From positions 32,967,828 through 33,031,827 of the forward strand of contig NC_079876.1 of the NCBI RefSeq assembly GCF_029227915.1: a DNA stretch of 64,000 nt, in the 5' to 3' direction. The notes under the pieces were generated by a model. It made no database searches, was not told the origin of the DNA, and worked only from the letters and a program-made list of their open reading frames with translations. Of this stretch, positions 10,801-23,973 are shown one piece after another. The stretch is from Hydractinia symbiolongicarpus. Its lineage: Eukaryota; Cnidaria; Hydrozoa; Anthoathecata; Hydractiniidae. The translations under genes were made by a program, and so were the position numbers. Positions within the stretch are counted from its first letter, which is position 1. Every line of letters begins with the position of its first letter.

Positions 10801-13800
10801 TTTAATCGCCCTCAAACGAAAATCCGCGATTTCCCGTAAATCCCGGACTCGGCCCGTATAGTCCAAAGTATACAAAGAAAGTACCCAGGGAGTAAACTCA
10901 TTTCCCGAAAGATTTTTTAAATTCTTTTTTCACCACTAAAACGCATGAGACTTGTAGTTTTCAAAAATGTTTTCATTTTGATGAGACGCTTAATGAAAGA
11001 GGTTTAATCGCCGGCAATCGAAAACCCGCGATTTCCCGTAAATCCCGGGCTTGGCCCGTATAGTCGAATGTATACAAAGAAAGTACCCTGTGAGTAAACG
11101 CATTTCCAAAACGATTTTTTAAATTATCTTTTCACCACTAAAACGCATGAGACTTGTAGTTTTCAAAAATGTTTTCATTTTTGATGAGACGCTGAATAAA
11201 AGAAGTTTAATCGTCGGCAAACGAAAATCCGCGATTTCCCGTAAATCCCGGACTCAGCCCGTATAGTCAAAAGTATACAAAGAAAGTACCCAGGGAGTAA
11301 ACTCATTTCCCGAATGATTTTTTAAATTATTTTTTCACCACTAAAACGCATGAGACTTGTAGTTTTCAAAAATGTTTTCATTTTTGATGAGACGCTGAAT
11401 AAAAGAAGTTTAATCGCCGGCAAACGAAAATCCGCGATTTCCCGTAAACCCTGGACTCGACCGTATAGTCAAAAGTATACAAAGAAAGTACCCAGGGAGT
11501 AAACTCATTTCCCGAACGATTTTTTATATTATTTTTTTACCACTAAACGCATGAGACTTGTAGTTTTCAAAAATATTTTCATATTTGATGGGACGCTGAA
11601 TAAATAAAGTTTAATCGCCGGCAAACGAAATCCCGCGTTTTCCCGTAAATACGGGGCTTGGCCCGTATAGTCGAATGTATACAAAGAAAGTACCCAAGGA
11701 GTAAACTCATTTCTCGAACGATTTTTTAAATTATTATTTCACCACTAAAACGCATAAGACTTGTAGTTTTTAAAAATGTTTTCATTTTTGATGAAACGCT
11801 GATTAAAAGAAGTTTAATCGTCGGCAAACGAAAACCCGCGATTTCCCGTAAATCCCGGCTTGGCCCGTATAGTCAAAAGTATACAAAGAAAGTACCCAGG
11901 GAGTAAACTCATTTTCCGAACGATTTTTTAAATTATTTTTTCACCACTAAAACGCATGAGACTTGTAGTTTGCAAAAATGTTTTCATTTTTGATGAGACG
12001 CTGAATAAAAGCAGTTTAATCGCCGGCAAACGAAAACCTGCGATTTCCCGTAAATCCCGGACTCGGCCCGTATAGTCAGAACTATACAAAGAAAGTACCC
12101 AGGGAGTAAACTCATTTCCAGAACGATTTTTTAAATTATTTTTTCACCACTAAAACGCATAGGACTTGCAGTTTTTAAAAATGTTTTCATTTTTGATGAG
12201 ACGCTGAATAAAAGACGTTTAATCGCCGGCAAACAAAAACCTGCGATTTCCCGTAAATCCCGGACTCGGCCCGTATAGTCAGAAGTGTACAAAGAAAGTA
12301 CCCGGGGTGTAAACTCATTTCCCGAACGATTTTTTAAATCATTATTTCACCACTAAATCCCATGAGACTTGTAGTTTTTAAAAATGTTTACATTTTTGAT
12401 GAGACGCTGAATAAAAGAAGTTTAATTGCCGGCAAACGAAAACCCGCAACTTCCCGTAAATCCCGGACTCGGCCCGTATAGTCAAAAGTATACAAAGAAA
12501 GTACCCAGGGAGTAAACTCATTTCCCGAACGATTTTTTAAATTAATTTTCACCACTAAAACGCATGAGACTTGTAGTTTTCAGAAATGTTTTCATTTTTG
12601 ATGAGACGCTTAATGAAAGTTGTTTAATCGCCGTCAAACGAAAACCCGCTACTTCCCGTAAATCCCGGGCTTGGCCCGTATAGTCGAATGTATACAAAGA
12701 AAGTACCCTGTGAGTAAACTCATTTCCGAAACGATTTTTTCAATTATCTTTTCACCACTAAAACGCATGAGACTTGCAGTTTTCAAAAATGTTTCCATTT
12801 TTGATGACACGCTTAATAAAAGAGGTTTAATCGCCGGCAAACGAAATCCTGCGATTTCCCGTAAATCCCGGTCTTGGCCCGTATAGTTGAATGTATACAA
12901 AGAAAGTACCCAGGGAGTAAACTCATTTCCCGAACGATTTTTTAAATTACTTTTTCACCACTAAAGCGCATAAGACTTGTAGTTTTCAAAAATGTTTTCA
13001 TTTCTGATGAGACGCTGAATAAAAGAAGTTTAATTGCCGGCAAACGAAAACCCGAGATTTTCCGTAAATCCCGGGCTTGGCCCGTATAGTCAAAAGCATA
13101 CAAAGATAGTACCCAGGGAGTAAACTCATTTCCCGAACGATTTTTTAAATTATTTTTTCACCACTAAAACGCATGAGACTTGTAGTTTTCAAAAATGTTT
13201 TCATTTTTGATGAGACGCTTAATGAAAGAGGTTTAATCGCCGGCAAACGAAATCCCGCGTTTTCCCGTAAATCCGGGTCTTGGCCCGTATAGTCGAATGT
13301 ATACAAAGAAAGTACCCAGGGAGTAAACTCATTTCCCGAACGATTTTTTAAATTTTTTTTTCACCACTAAAACGCATGAGACTTGTAGTTTTCAAAAATG
13401 TTTTCATTTTTGATGAGACGCAGAATAAAAGACGTTTAATCGCCGGCAAACGAAAACCTGCGATTTCCCGTAAATCCCGGACTCGGCCCGTATAGTCAGA
13501 AGTGTACAAAGAAAGTACCCGGGGTGTAAACTCATTTCCCGAACGATTTTTTAAATCATTATTTCACCACTAAATCTCATGAGACTTGTAGTTTTTAAAA
13601 ATGTTTTCATTTTTGATGAGACGCTGAATAAAAGAAGTTTAATTGCCGGCAAACGAAAACCCGCAACTTCCCGTAAATCCCGGACTCGGCCCGTATAGTC
13701 AAAAGTATACAAAGAAAGTACCCAGGGAGTAAACTCATTTCCCGAACGATTTTTCAAATTAATTTTCACCACTAAAACGCATGAGTCTTGTAGTTTTCAG

Positions 13801-15869
13801 AAATGTTTTCATTTTTGATGAGACGCTTAATGAAAGTTGTTTAATCGCCGTCAAACGAAAACCCGCGACTTCCCGTAAATCCCGGGCTTGGCCCGTATAG
13901 TCGAATGTATACAAAGAAAGTACCCTGTGAGTAAACTCATTTCCGAAACGATTTTTTCAATTATCTTTTCACCACTAAAACGCATGAGACTTGCAGTTTT
14001 CAAAAATGTTTCCATTTTTGATGACACGCTTAATAAAAGAGGTTTAATCGCCGGCAAACGAAATCCTGCGATTTCCCGTAAATCCCGGGCTTGGCCCGTA
14101 TAGTTGAATGTATACAAAGAAAGTACCCAGGGAGTAAACTCATTTCCCGAACGATTTTTTAAATTTTTTTCTCACCACTAAAACGAATGAGACTTGTAGT
14201 TTTCAAAAATGTTTTCATTTTTGATGAGACGCTTAATGAAAGAGGTTTAATCGCCGGCAAACGAAAACCCGCGATTTCCCGTAAATCCCGGGCTTGGCCC
14301 GTATAGTCGAATGTATACAAAGAAAGTACCCTGTGAGTAAACTCATTTCCAGAACGATTTTTTAAATTACTTTTTCACCACTAAAGCGCATAAGACTTGT
14401 AGTTTTCAAAAATGTTTTCATTTCTGATGAGACGCTGAATAAAAGAAGTTTAATTGCCGGCAAACGAAAACCCGAGATTTTCCGTAAATCCCGGGCTTGG
14501 CCCGTATAGTCAAAAGCATACAAAGATAGTACCCAGGGAGTAAACTCATTTCCCGAACGATTTTTTAAATTATTTTTTCACCACTAAAACGCATGGGACT
14601 TGTAGTTTTCAAAAATGTTTTCATTTTTGATGAGACGCTGAATGAAAGAAGTTTAATCGCCGGTAAACGAAAACCTGCGATTTTCCGTAAATCCCGGACT
14701 CGACCCGTATAGTCAAAAGTATACAAAGAAAGTACCCAGGGTGTAAACTCATTTCCCGTACTATTTTTTAAATTATTATTTCACCACTAAAGCCCATGAG
14801 ACTTGTAGTTTTTAAAAATGTTTCCATTTTTGATGAGACGCTGAATAAAAGAAGTTTAATCGCCGGCAAACGAAAACCCGTGACTTTCCGTAAATCTCGG
14901 ACTCGGCCCGTATAGTCAAAAGTATACAAAGAAAGTACCCAGGGAGTAAACTCATTTCCCGAACGATTTTTTAAATTATATTTTCACCACTAAAACGCAT
15001 GAGACTTGTAGTTTTCAAAAATGTTTTCATTTTTGATGAGACGCTGAATGAAAGAAGTTTAGTCGCCGGCAAACGAAAACTTGCGATTTCCAGTAAATCC
15101 CGGACTCGGCCCGTATAGTCAAAAGTATACAAAGAAAGTACCCCGGGTGTAAACTCACTTCCCGAACGATTTTTTAAATTATTATTTCACCACTAAAGCC
15201 CATGAGACTTGTAGTTTTTAAAAATGTTTTCATTTTTGATGAGACGCTGAATAAAAGATGTTTAATCGCCGGCAAACGAAAACCCGCCATTTCCCGTAAA
15301 CCCTGGAGTCGGCCCGTATAATCAAAAGTATACAAAGAAAGTACTCAGGGAGTAAACTCATTTCCCTAACGATTTTTTAAATTATTTTTTCACCACTAAA
15401 ACGCATGACACTTGTAGTTTTTAAAAATGTTTTCATTTTTGATGAGACGCTGAATAAAAGAAGTTTAATCGCCGGCAAACGAAAACCCGCCATTTCCCGT
15501 AAACCCCGGACTCGGCCCGCATAGTCAAAAGTATACAAAGAAAGTACCCAGGGAGTAAACTCATTTCCCTAACGATTTTTTAAATTATTTTTTCACCACT
15601 AAAACGCATGACACTTGTAGTTTTTAAAAATGTTTTCATTTTTGATGAGACGCTGAATAAAAGAAGTTTAATCGCCGGCAAACGAAAACCCGCAATTTCC
15701 CGTAAACCCCGGACTCGGCCCGTATAGTCAAAAGTATACAAAGAAAGTACCCAGGGAGTAAACTTATTTCCCGAACGATTTTTAAAAATATTTTTTCAAT
15801 ACTAAAACGCATGAGACTTGTAGTTTTTAAAAATGTTTTCATTTTTGATGAGACGCTGAATAAAAGAAG
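10801..15869. repeat. 5069 bp tandem duplication, copy 2 (25 monomers)
   Basis: This is the second of two adjacent copies. Differences I could see from copy 1 include CCCAAGGAG for CCCAGGGAG near 11695, GTCAGAACTATAC near 12078, GATGAGACG for GATGACACG near 12400, AAATCTCATG near 13575, and ATCGCCGGC for ATCGTCGGC near 15672. The match stops at 15870, where GCCGGCAAACG follows in place of GCCCTCAAACG. A third copy is not present. Confidence 0.92.
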
Positions 15870-16014
15870 TTTAATCGCCGGCAAACGAAAACCCGCCATT
15901 TCCCGTAAACCCCGGACTCGGCCCGTATAGTCAAAAGTATACAAAGAAATTACCCAGGGAGTAAACTCATTTTCCGAACGATTTTTTAAATTATTTTCTC
16001 ACCACTACAACGCA

Positions 16015-17580
16015 TGAGACCTGTAGTTTTTAAAAATGTTTTCATTTTTGATGAGACGCTGAATAAAAGAAGTTTAATCGCCGGCAAACGAAAATCCGCC
16101 ATTTCCCGTAAACCCCGGACTCGGCCCGCATAGTCAAAAGTATACAAAGAAAGTACCCAGGGAGTAAACTCATTTCCCGAACGATTTTTTAAATTATTTT
16201 TTCACCACTAAAACGCATGAGACTTGTAGTTTTTAAAAATGTTTTCATTTCTGATGAGACGCTGAATAAAAGAAGTTTAATCGCCGGCAAACGAAAACCC
16301 GCAATTTCCCGTAAATCCCGGACTCGGCCCGTATAGTCAAAAGTATACAAAGAAAGTACCCAGGGTGTAAACTCATTTCCCGAACGATTTTTTAAATTAT
16401 TATTTCACCACTAAAGCCTACGAGACTTGTAGTTTTTAAAAATGTTTTCATTTTTGATGAGACGCTGAATAAAAGAAGTTTAAACGCCGGCAAACGAAAA
16501 CCCGCGATTTCCCGTATATCCCGGACTCGGCCTGTATAGTCAAAAGTATACAAAGAAAGTACCCAGGGAGTAAACTTATTTCCCGAACGATTTTTTAAAA
16601 TATTTTTTCAATACTAAAACGCATGAGACTTGTAGTTTTTAAAAATGTTTTCAATTTTGATGAGACGCTGAATAAAAGAAGTTTAATCGCCGGCAAACGA
16701 AAACCCGCCATTTCCCGTAAACCCCGGACTCGGCCCGTATAGTCAAAAGTATACAAAGAAATTACCCAGGGAGTAAACTCATTTTCCGAACGATTTTTTA
16801 AATTATTTTCTCACCACTACAACGCATGAGACTTGTAGTTTTTAAAAATGTTTTCATTTTTGATGAGACGCTGAATAAAAGAAGTTTAATCGCCGGCAAA
16901 CGAAAACCCGCCATTTCCCGTAAACCCCGGACTCGGCCCGTATAGTCAAAAGTATACAAAGAAAGTACCCAGGGAGTAAACTCATTTTCCGAACGATTTT
17001 TTAAATTATTTTTTCACCACTACAACGCATGAGACTTGTAGTTTTCAAAAATGTTTTCATTTTTGATGAGACGCTTAATGAAAGAGGTTTAATCGCCGGC
17101 AAACGAAATCCCGCGATTTTCCGTAAATCCCGGGCTTAGCCCGTATAGTCGAATGTATACAAAGAAAGTACCCAGGGAGTAAACTCATTTCCCGAACGAT
17201 TTTTTAATATTTTTTTTCACCACTAAAACGCATGAGACTTGTAGTTTTCAAAAATGTTTTCATTTTTGATGAGACGGTTAATGAAAGAAGTTTAATCGCC
17301 GGCAATCTAAAACCCGCGATTTCCCGTAAATCCCGGGCTTGGCCCGTATAGTCGAATGTATACAAAGAAAGTACCCTGTGAGTAAACTCATTTCCCGAAC
17401 GATTTTTTTAATTATTTTTTCACCACTAAAACGCATGAGACTTGTAGTTTTCAGAAATGTTTTCATTTTTGATGAGACGCTTAATGAAAGTGGTTTAATC
17501 GCCAGCAAACGAAAACCCGCGATTTCCCGTAAATCCCGGGCTTGGCCCGTATAGTCGAATGTATACAAAGAAAGTACCCA
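16015..17580. repeat. 2028-bp-offset higher-order repeat, copy 1
   Basis: About eight monomers recur 2028-2029 bp downstream. Landmarks are AAAGCC(T/C)A(C/T)GAG with AAACGCCGGC, the AAACTTATTTCCCGA tail (16572 and 18601), CAATACTAAAACG, and the GAGACGGTTAATGAAAG monomer (17273 and 19301). The copies differ at scattered bases, so this duplication looks older than the 5069 bp one. Confidence 0.8.
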
Positions 17581-18043
17581 GGGTGTAAACTCATTTCCCG
17601 AACGATTTTTTAAATTATTATTTCACCACTAAAGCCCATGAGACTTGTAGTTTTTAAAAATGTTTTCATTTTTGATGAGACGCTGAATAAAAGAAGTTTA
17701 AACGCCGGCAAACGAAAACCCGCGACTTCCCGTATATCCCGGACTCGGCCCGTATAGTCAAAAGTATACAAAGAAAGTACCCAGGGAGTAAACTCATTTC
17801 CCGAACGATTTTTTATATTATTTTTTTACCACTAAACGCATGAGACTTGTAGTTTTCAAAAATATTTTCATATTTGATGGGACGCTGAATAAAAGAAGTT
17901 TAATCGCCGGCAAACGAAATCCCGCGTTTTCCCGTAAATCCGGGGCTTGGCCCGTATAGTCGAATGTATACAAAGAAAGTACCCAGGGAGTAAACTCATT
18001 TTCCGAACGATTTTTTATATTATATTTTCACCACTAAAACGCA
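17581..18043. repeat. Bridging monomers, including one type C copy
   Basis: About two monomers separate the two copies of the 2028 bp unit. The first has AAAGCCCATG with AAACGCCGGC and CCGTATATCCC, and the second is a type C monomer at about 17828. No unrelated DNA is present. Confidence 0.7.
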
Positions 18044-19609
18044 TGAGACTTGTAGTTTTTAAAAATGTTTTCATTTTTGATGAGACGCTGAATAAAAGAA
18101 GTTTAATCGCCGGCAAACGAAAACCCGCCATTTCCCGTAAACCCCGGACTCGGCCCGCATAGTCAAAAGTATACAAAGAAAGTACCCAGGGAGTAAACTC
18201 ATTTCCCGAACGATTTTTTAAATTATTTTTTCACCATTAAAACGCATGAGACTTGTAGTTTTTAAAAATGTTTTCATTTTTGATGAGAGGCTGAATAAAA
18301 GAAGTTTAATCGCCGGCAAACGAAAACCTGCAATTTCCCGTAAATCCCGGACTCGGCCCGTATAGTCAAAAGTATACAAAGAAAGTACCTAGGGTGTAAA
18401 CTCATTTCCCGAACGATTTTTTAAATTATTATTTCACCACTAAAGCCCATGAGACTTGTAGTTTTTAAAAATGTTTTCATTTTTGATGAGACGCTGAATA
18501 AAAGAAGTTTAAACGCCGGCAAACGAAAACCCGCGACTTCCCGTATATCCCGGACTCGGCCCGTATAGTCAAAAGTATACAAAGAAAGTACCCAGGGAGT
18601 AAACTTATTTCCCGAGCGATTTTTTAAAATATTTTTTCAATACTAAAACGCATGAGACTTGTAGTTTTTAAAAATGTTTTCATTTTTGATGAGACGCTGA
18701 ATAAAAGAAGTTTAATCGCCGGCAAACGAAAACCCGCCATTTCCCGTAAACCCCGGACTCGGCCCGTATAGTCAAAAGTATACAAAGAAATTACCCAGGG
18801 AGTAAACTCATTTTCCGAACGATTTTTTAAATTATTTTCTCACCACTACAACGCATGAGACTTGTAGTTTTTAAAAATGTTTTCATTTTTGATGAGACGC
18901 TGAATAAAAGAAGTTTAATCGCCGGCAAACGAAAACCCGCCATTTCCCGTAAACCCCGGACTCGGCCCGTATAGTCAAAAGTATACAAAGAAAGTACCCA
19001 GGGAGTAAACTCATTTTCCGAACTATTTTTTAAATTATTTTTTCACCACTACAACGCATGAGACTTGTAGTTTTCAAAAATGTTTTCATTTTTGATGAGA
19101 CGCTTAATGAAAGAGGTTTAATCGCCGGCAAACGAAATCCCGCGATTTCCCGTAAATCGCGGGCTTGGCCCTTATAGTCGAATGTATACAAAGAAAGTAC
19201 CCAGGGAGTAAACTCATTTCCCGAACGATTTTTAATATTTTTTTTCACCACTAAAACGCATGAGACTTGTAGTTTTCAAAAATGTTTTCATTTTTGATGA
19301 GACGGTTAATGAAAGAAGTTTAATCGCCGGCAATCTAAAACCCGCGATTTCCCGTAAATCCCGGGCTTGGCCCGTATAGTCGAATGTATACAAAGAAAGT
19401 ACCCTGTGAGTAAACTCATTTCCCGAACGATTTTTTAAATTGTTTTTTCACCACTAAAACGCATGAGACTTGTAGTTTTCAGAAATGTTTTCATTTTTGA
19501 TGAGACGCTTAATGAAAGTGGTTTAATCGCCAGCAAACGAAAACCCGCGATTTCCCGTAAATCCCGGGCTTGGCCCGTATAGTCGAATGTATACAAAGAA
19601 AGTACCCTG
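18044..19609. repeat. 2028-bp-offset higher-order repeat, copy 2
   Basis: This is the second copy of the eight-monomer order. Small differences include CACCATTAAAACG, GATGAGAGGCTG, ACCTAGGGTG, CCCGAGCGATT and AAATCGCGGGC. Its right end overlaps the start of the 1620 bp tandem duplication. Confidence 0.8.
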
Positions 19610-21099
19610 TGAGTAAACTCATTTCCAAAACGATTTTTTAAATTATCTTTTCACCACTAAAACGCATGAGACTTGTAGTTTTCAAAAATGTTTTCATTTT
19701 TGATGAGACGCGGAATAAAAGAAGTTTAATCGCCGGCAAACGAAAACCCGCCATTTCCCGTAAACCCCGGACTCGACCGGTATAATCAAAAGTATACAAA
19801 GAAAGTACCCAGGGAGTAAACTCATTTCCCGAACGATTTTTTATATTATTTTTTTACCACTAAACGCATGAGACTTGTAGTTTTCAAAAATATTTTCATA
19901 TTTGATGGGACGCTGAATAAAAGAAGTTTAATCGTCGGCAAACGAAAATACGCGATTTCCCGTAAATCCCGGACTCGGCCCGTATAATCAAAAGTATACA
20001 AAGAAAGTACCCAGGGAGTAAACTCATTTCCCGAACGATTTTTTAAATTATTTTTTCACCACTAAAACGCATGAGACTTGTAGTTTTCAAAAATATTTTC
20101 ATTTTTGATGAGACGCTTAATGAAAGAGGTTTAATCGCCGGCAAACGAAATCCCGCGTTTTCCCGTAAATCCGGGGCTTGGCCCGTATAGTCGAATGTAT
20201 ACAAAGAAAGTACCCAGGGAGTAAACTCATTTCCCGAACGATTTTTTAAATTTTTTTTCACCACTAAAACGCATGAGACTTGTAGTTTTCAAAAATGTTT
20301 TCATTTTTGATGAGACGCTTAATGAAAGAGGTTTAATCGCCGGAAAACGAAAACCCGCGATTTCCCGTAAATCCCGGGCTTGGCCCGTATAGTCGAATGT
20401 ATACAAAGAAAGTACCATGTGAGTAAACTCGTTTCCAGAACGATTTTTTAAAATATTTTTTCACCACTAAAATGCATAAGACTTGTAGTTTTTAAAAATG
20501 TTTTCATTTTTGATGAAACGCTGAATAAAAGAAGTTTAATCGCCGGCAAACGAAAACCCGCGATGTCCCGTAAATCCCGGCTTGGCCCGTATAGTCAAAA
20601 GTATACAAAGAAAGTACCCAGGGAGTAAACTCATTTCCCGAACGATTTTTTAAATTATTTTTTCACCACTAAAACGCATGAGACTTGTAGTTTTCAAAAA
20701 TGTTTTCATTTTTGATGAGACGCTGAATAAAAGCAGTTTAATCGGCGGTAAACGAAAACCCGCCATTTCCCGTAAACCCCGGACTCGGCCCGTATAGTCA
20801 AAAGTATACAAAGAAATTACCCAGGGAGTAAACTCATTTTCCGAACGATTTTTTAAATTATTTTCTCACCACTACAACGCATGAGACTTATAGTTTTTAA
20901 AAATGTTTTCATTTTTGATGAGACGCTGAATAAAAGAAGTTTAATCGCCGGCAAACGAAAACCCGCCATTTCCCGTAAACCCCGGACTCGGCCCGTATAG
21001 TCAAAAGTATACAGAAAAAGTACCCAGGGAGTAAACTCATTTTCCGAACGATTTTTTAAATTATTTTTCACCACTACAACGCATGAGACTTGTAGTTTT
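19480..21099. repeat. 1620 bp tandem duplication, copy 1
   Basis: Eight monomers are duplicated in tandem at an offset of 1620 bp, becoming 1621 after one extra T in a T run near 21870. Landmarks are CGACCGGTATAATC, GTCGGCAAACGAAAATACG, AAATGCATAAG, CCCGCGATGTCCC and TATACAGAAAAAGTACC. I saw very few substitutions between copies; one is GACGCGGAATAAAAG here against GACGCTGAATAAAAG in copy 2. Confidence 0.88.
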
Positions 21100-22719
21100 C
21101 AGAAATGTTTTCATTTTTGATGAGACGCTTAATGAAAGTGGTTTAATCGCCAGCAAACGAAAACCCGCGATTTCCCGTAAATCCCGGGCTTGGCCCGTAT
21201 AGTCGAATGTATACAAAGAAAGTACCCTGTGAGTAAACTCATTTCCAAAACGATTTTTTAAATTATCTTTTCACCACTAAAACGCATGAGACTTGTAGTT
21301 TTCAAAAATGTTTTCATTTTTGATGAGACGCTGAATAAAAGAAGTTTAATCGCCGGCAAACGAAAACCCGCCATTTCCCGTAAACCCCGGACTCGACCGG
21401 TATAATCAAAAGTATACAAAGAAAGTACCCAGGGAGTAAACTCATTTCCCGAACGATTTTTTATATTATTTTTTTACCACTAAACGCATGAGACTTGTAG
21501 TTTTCAAAAATATTTTCATATTTGATGGGACGCTGAATAAAAGAAGTTTAATCGTCGGCAAACGAAAATACGCGATTTCCCGTAAATCCCGGACTCGGCC
21601 CGTATAATCAAAAGTATACAAAGAAAGTACCCAGGGAGTAAACTCATTTCCCGAACGATTTTTTAAATTATTTTTTCACCACTAAAACGCATGAGACTTG
21701 TAGTTTTCAAAAATATTTTCATTTTTGATGAGACGCTTAATGAAAGAGGTTTAATCGCCGGCAAACGAAATCCCGCGTTTTCCCGTAAATCCGGGGCTTG
21801 GCCCGTATAGTCGAATGTATACAAAGAAAGTACCCAGGGAGTAAACTCATTTCCCGAACGATTTTTTAAATTTTTTTTTCACCACTAAAACGCATGAGAC
21901 TTGTAGTTTTCAAAAATGTTTTCATTTTTGATGAGACGCTTAATGAAAGAGGTTTAATCGCCGGAAAACGAAAACCCGCGATTTCCCGTAAATCCCGGGC
22001 TTGGCCCGTATAGTCGAATGTATACAAAGAAAGTACCATGTGAGTAAACTCGTTTCCAGAACGATTTTTTAAAATATTTTTTCACCACTAAAATGCATAA
22101 GACTTGTAGTTTTTAAAAATGTTTTCATTTTTGATGAAACGCTGAATAAAAGAAGTTTAATCGCCGGCAAACGAAAACCCGCGATGTCCCGTAAATCCCG
22201 GCTTGGCCCGTATAGTCAAAAGTATACAAAGAAAGTACCCAGGGAGTAAACTCATTTCCCGAACGATTTTTTAAATTATTTTTTCACCACTAAAACGCAT
22301 GAGACTTGTAGTTTTCAAAAATGTTTTCATTTTTGATGAGACGCTGAATAAAAGCAGTTTAATCGGCGGTAAACGAAAACCCGCCATTTCCCGTAAACCC
22401 CGGACTCGGCCCGTATAGTCAAAAGTATACAAAGAAATTACCCAGGGAGTAAACTCATTTTCCGAACGATTTTTTAAATTATTTTCTCACCACTACAACG
22501 CATGAGACTTATAGTTTTTAAAAATGTTTTCATTTTTGATGAGACGCTGAATAAAAGAAGTTTAATCGCCGGCAAACGAAAACCCGCCATTTCCCGTAAA
22601 CCCCGGACTCGGCCCGTATAGTCAAAAGTATACAGAAAAAGTACCCAGGGAGTAAACTCATTTTCCGAACGATTTTTTAAATTATTTTTTCACCACTACA
22701 ACGCATGAGACTTGTAGTT
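21100..22719. repeat. 1620 bp tandem duplication, copy 2
   Basis: This copy directly abuts the first. The limit on the right is set by TTTTCAAAACTGTTTTC at 22719, where copy 1 is followed by TTTTCAGAAATGTTTTC. Part of the unit (AAATGCATAAG, GATGAAACGCTG, ACTTATAG) occurs a third time at about 27.7-28.7 kb. Confidence 0.88.
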
Positions 22720-23973
22720 TTCAAAACTGTTTTCATTTTTGATGAGACGCTTGGTGAAAGAGGTTTAATCGCCGGCAAACGAAATCCCGCGATTTCCCGT
22801 AAATCCCGGGTTTGGCCCGTATAGTCGAATGTATACAAAGAAAGTACCCAGCGAGTAAACTCATTTCCCGAACGATTTTTTAAATTTTTTTTTCACCACT
22901 AAAACGCATGAGACTTGTAGTTTTCAAAAATGTTTTCATTTTTGATGAGACGGTTAATGAAAGAAGTTTAATCGCCGGCAATCGAAAACCCGCAATTTCC
23001 CGTAAATCCCGGGCTTGGCCCGTATAGTCGAATGTATACAAAGAAAGTACCCTGTGAGTAAACTCATTTCCCGAACGATTTTTTAAATTATTTTTTCACC
23101 ACTAAAACGCATGAGACTTGTAGTTTTCAGAAATGTTTTCATTTTTGATGAGACGCCTAATGAAAGTGGTTTAATCGCCAGCAAACGAAAACCCGCGATT
23201 TCCCGTAAATCCCGGGCTTGGCCCGTATAGTCGAATGTATACAAAGAAAGTACCCTGTGCGTAAACTCATTTCAAAACGATTTTTTAAATTATTATTTCA
23301 CCACTAAAGCCCATGAGACTTGTAGTTTTTAAAAATCTTTTCATTTTTGATGAGACGCTAAATAAAAGAAGTTTAATCGCCAGCAAACGAAAACCTGCGA
23401 TTTCCCGTAAATCCCGGACTCGGCCCGTATAGTCAAAAGTATACAAAAAAGTACCCTGGGAGGAAACTCATTTCCCGAACGATTTTTTAAATTATTTTTT
23501 CACCACTAAAACGCATGAGACTTGTAGTTTTCAGAAATGTTTTCATTTTTGATGAGACGCTTAATGAAAGTGGTTTAATCGCCGGCAAACGAAAACCTGC
23601 GATTTCCCGTAAATCCCGGGCTTGGCCCGTGTAGTCGAATGTATACAAAGAAAGTACCCTGTGAGTAAACTCATTTCCAAAAACGATTTTTTAAATTATC
23701 TTTTCACCACTAAAACGCATGAGACTTGTAGTTTTCAAAAATGTTTTCATTTTTGATGAGACGCTGAATAAAAGAAGTTTAATCGCCGGCAAACGAAAAC
23801 CCGCCATTTCCCGTACACACCGGACTCGGTCCGTATAATCAAAAGTATACAAAGAAAGTACCCAGGGAGTAAACTCATTTCCCGAACGATTTTTTAAATT
23901 ATTTTTTCACCACTAAAACGCATGGGACTTGTAGTTTTCAAAAATGTTTTCATTTTTGATGAGACGCTGAATG
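22720..23973. repeat. Mixed type A and B monomers
   Basis: About six monomers lie between two duplicated blocks. It begins with a module that recurs several times to the right: CAAAACTGTTTTC with GACGCTTG, then GAGACGGTTAATGAAAG, then a TCAGAAATG monomer. Related copies lie near 28790, 32455, 33267, 36421 and 39380. The rest are ordinary type A and B copies with private variants such as CCCTGTGCG near 23256 and CCCGTACACACCGG near 23811. Confidence 0.72.
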
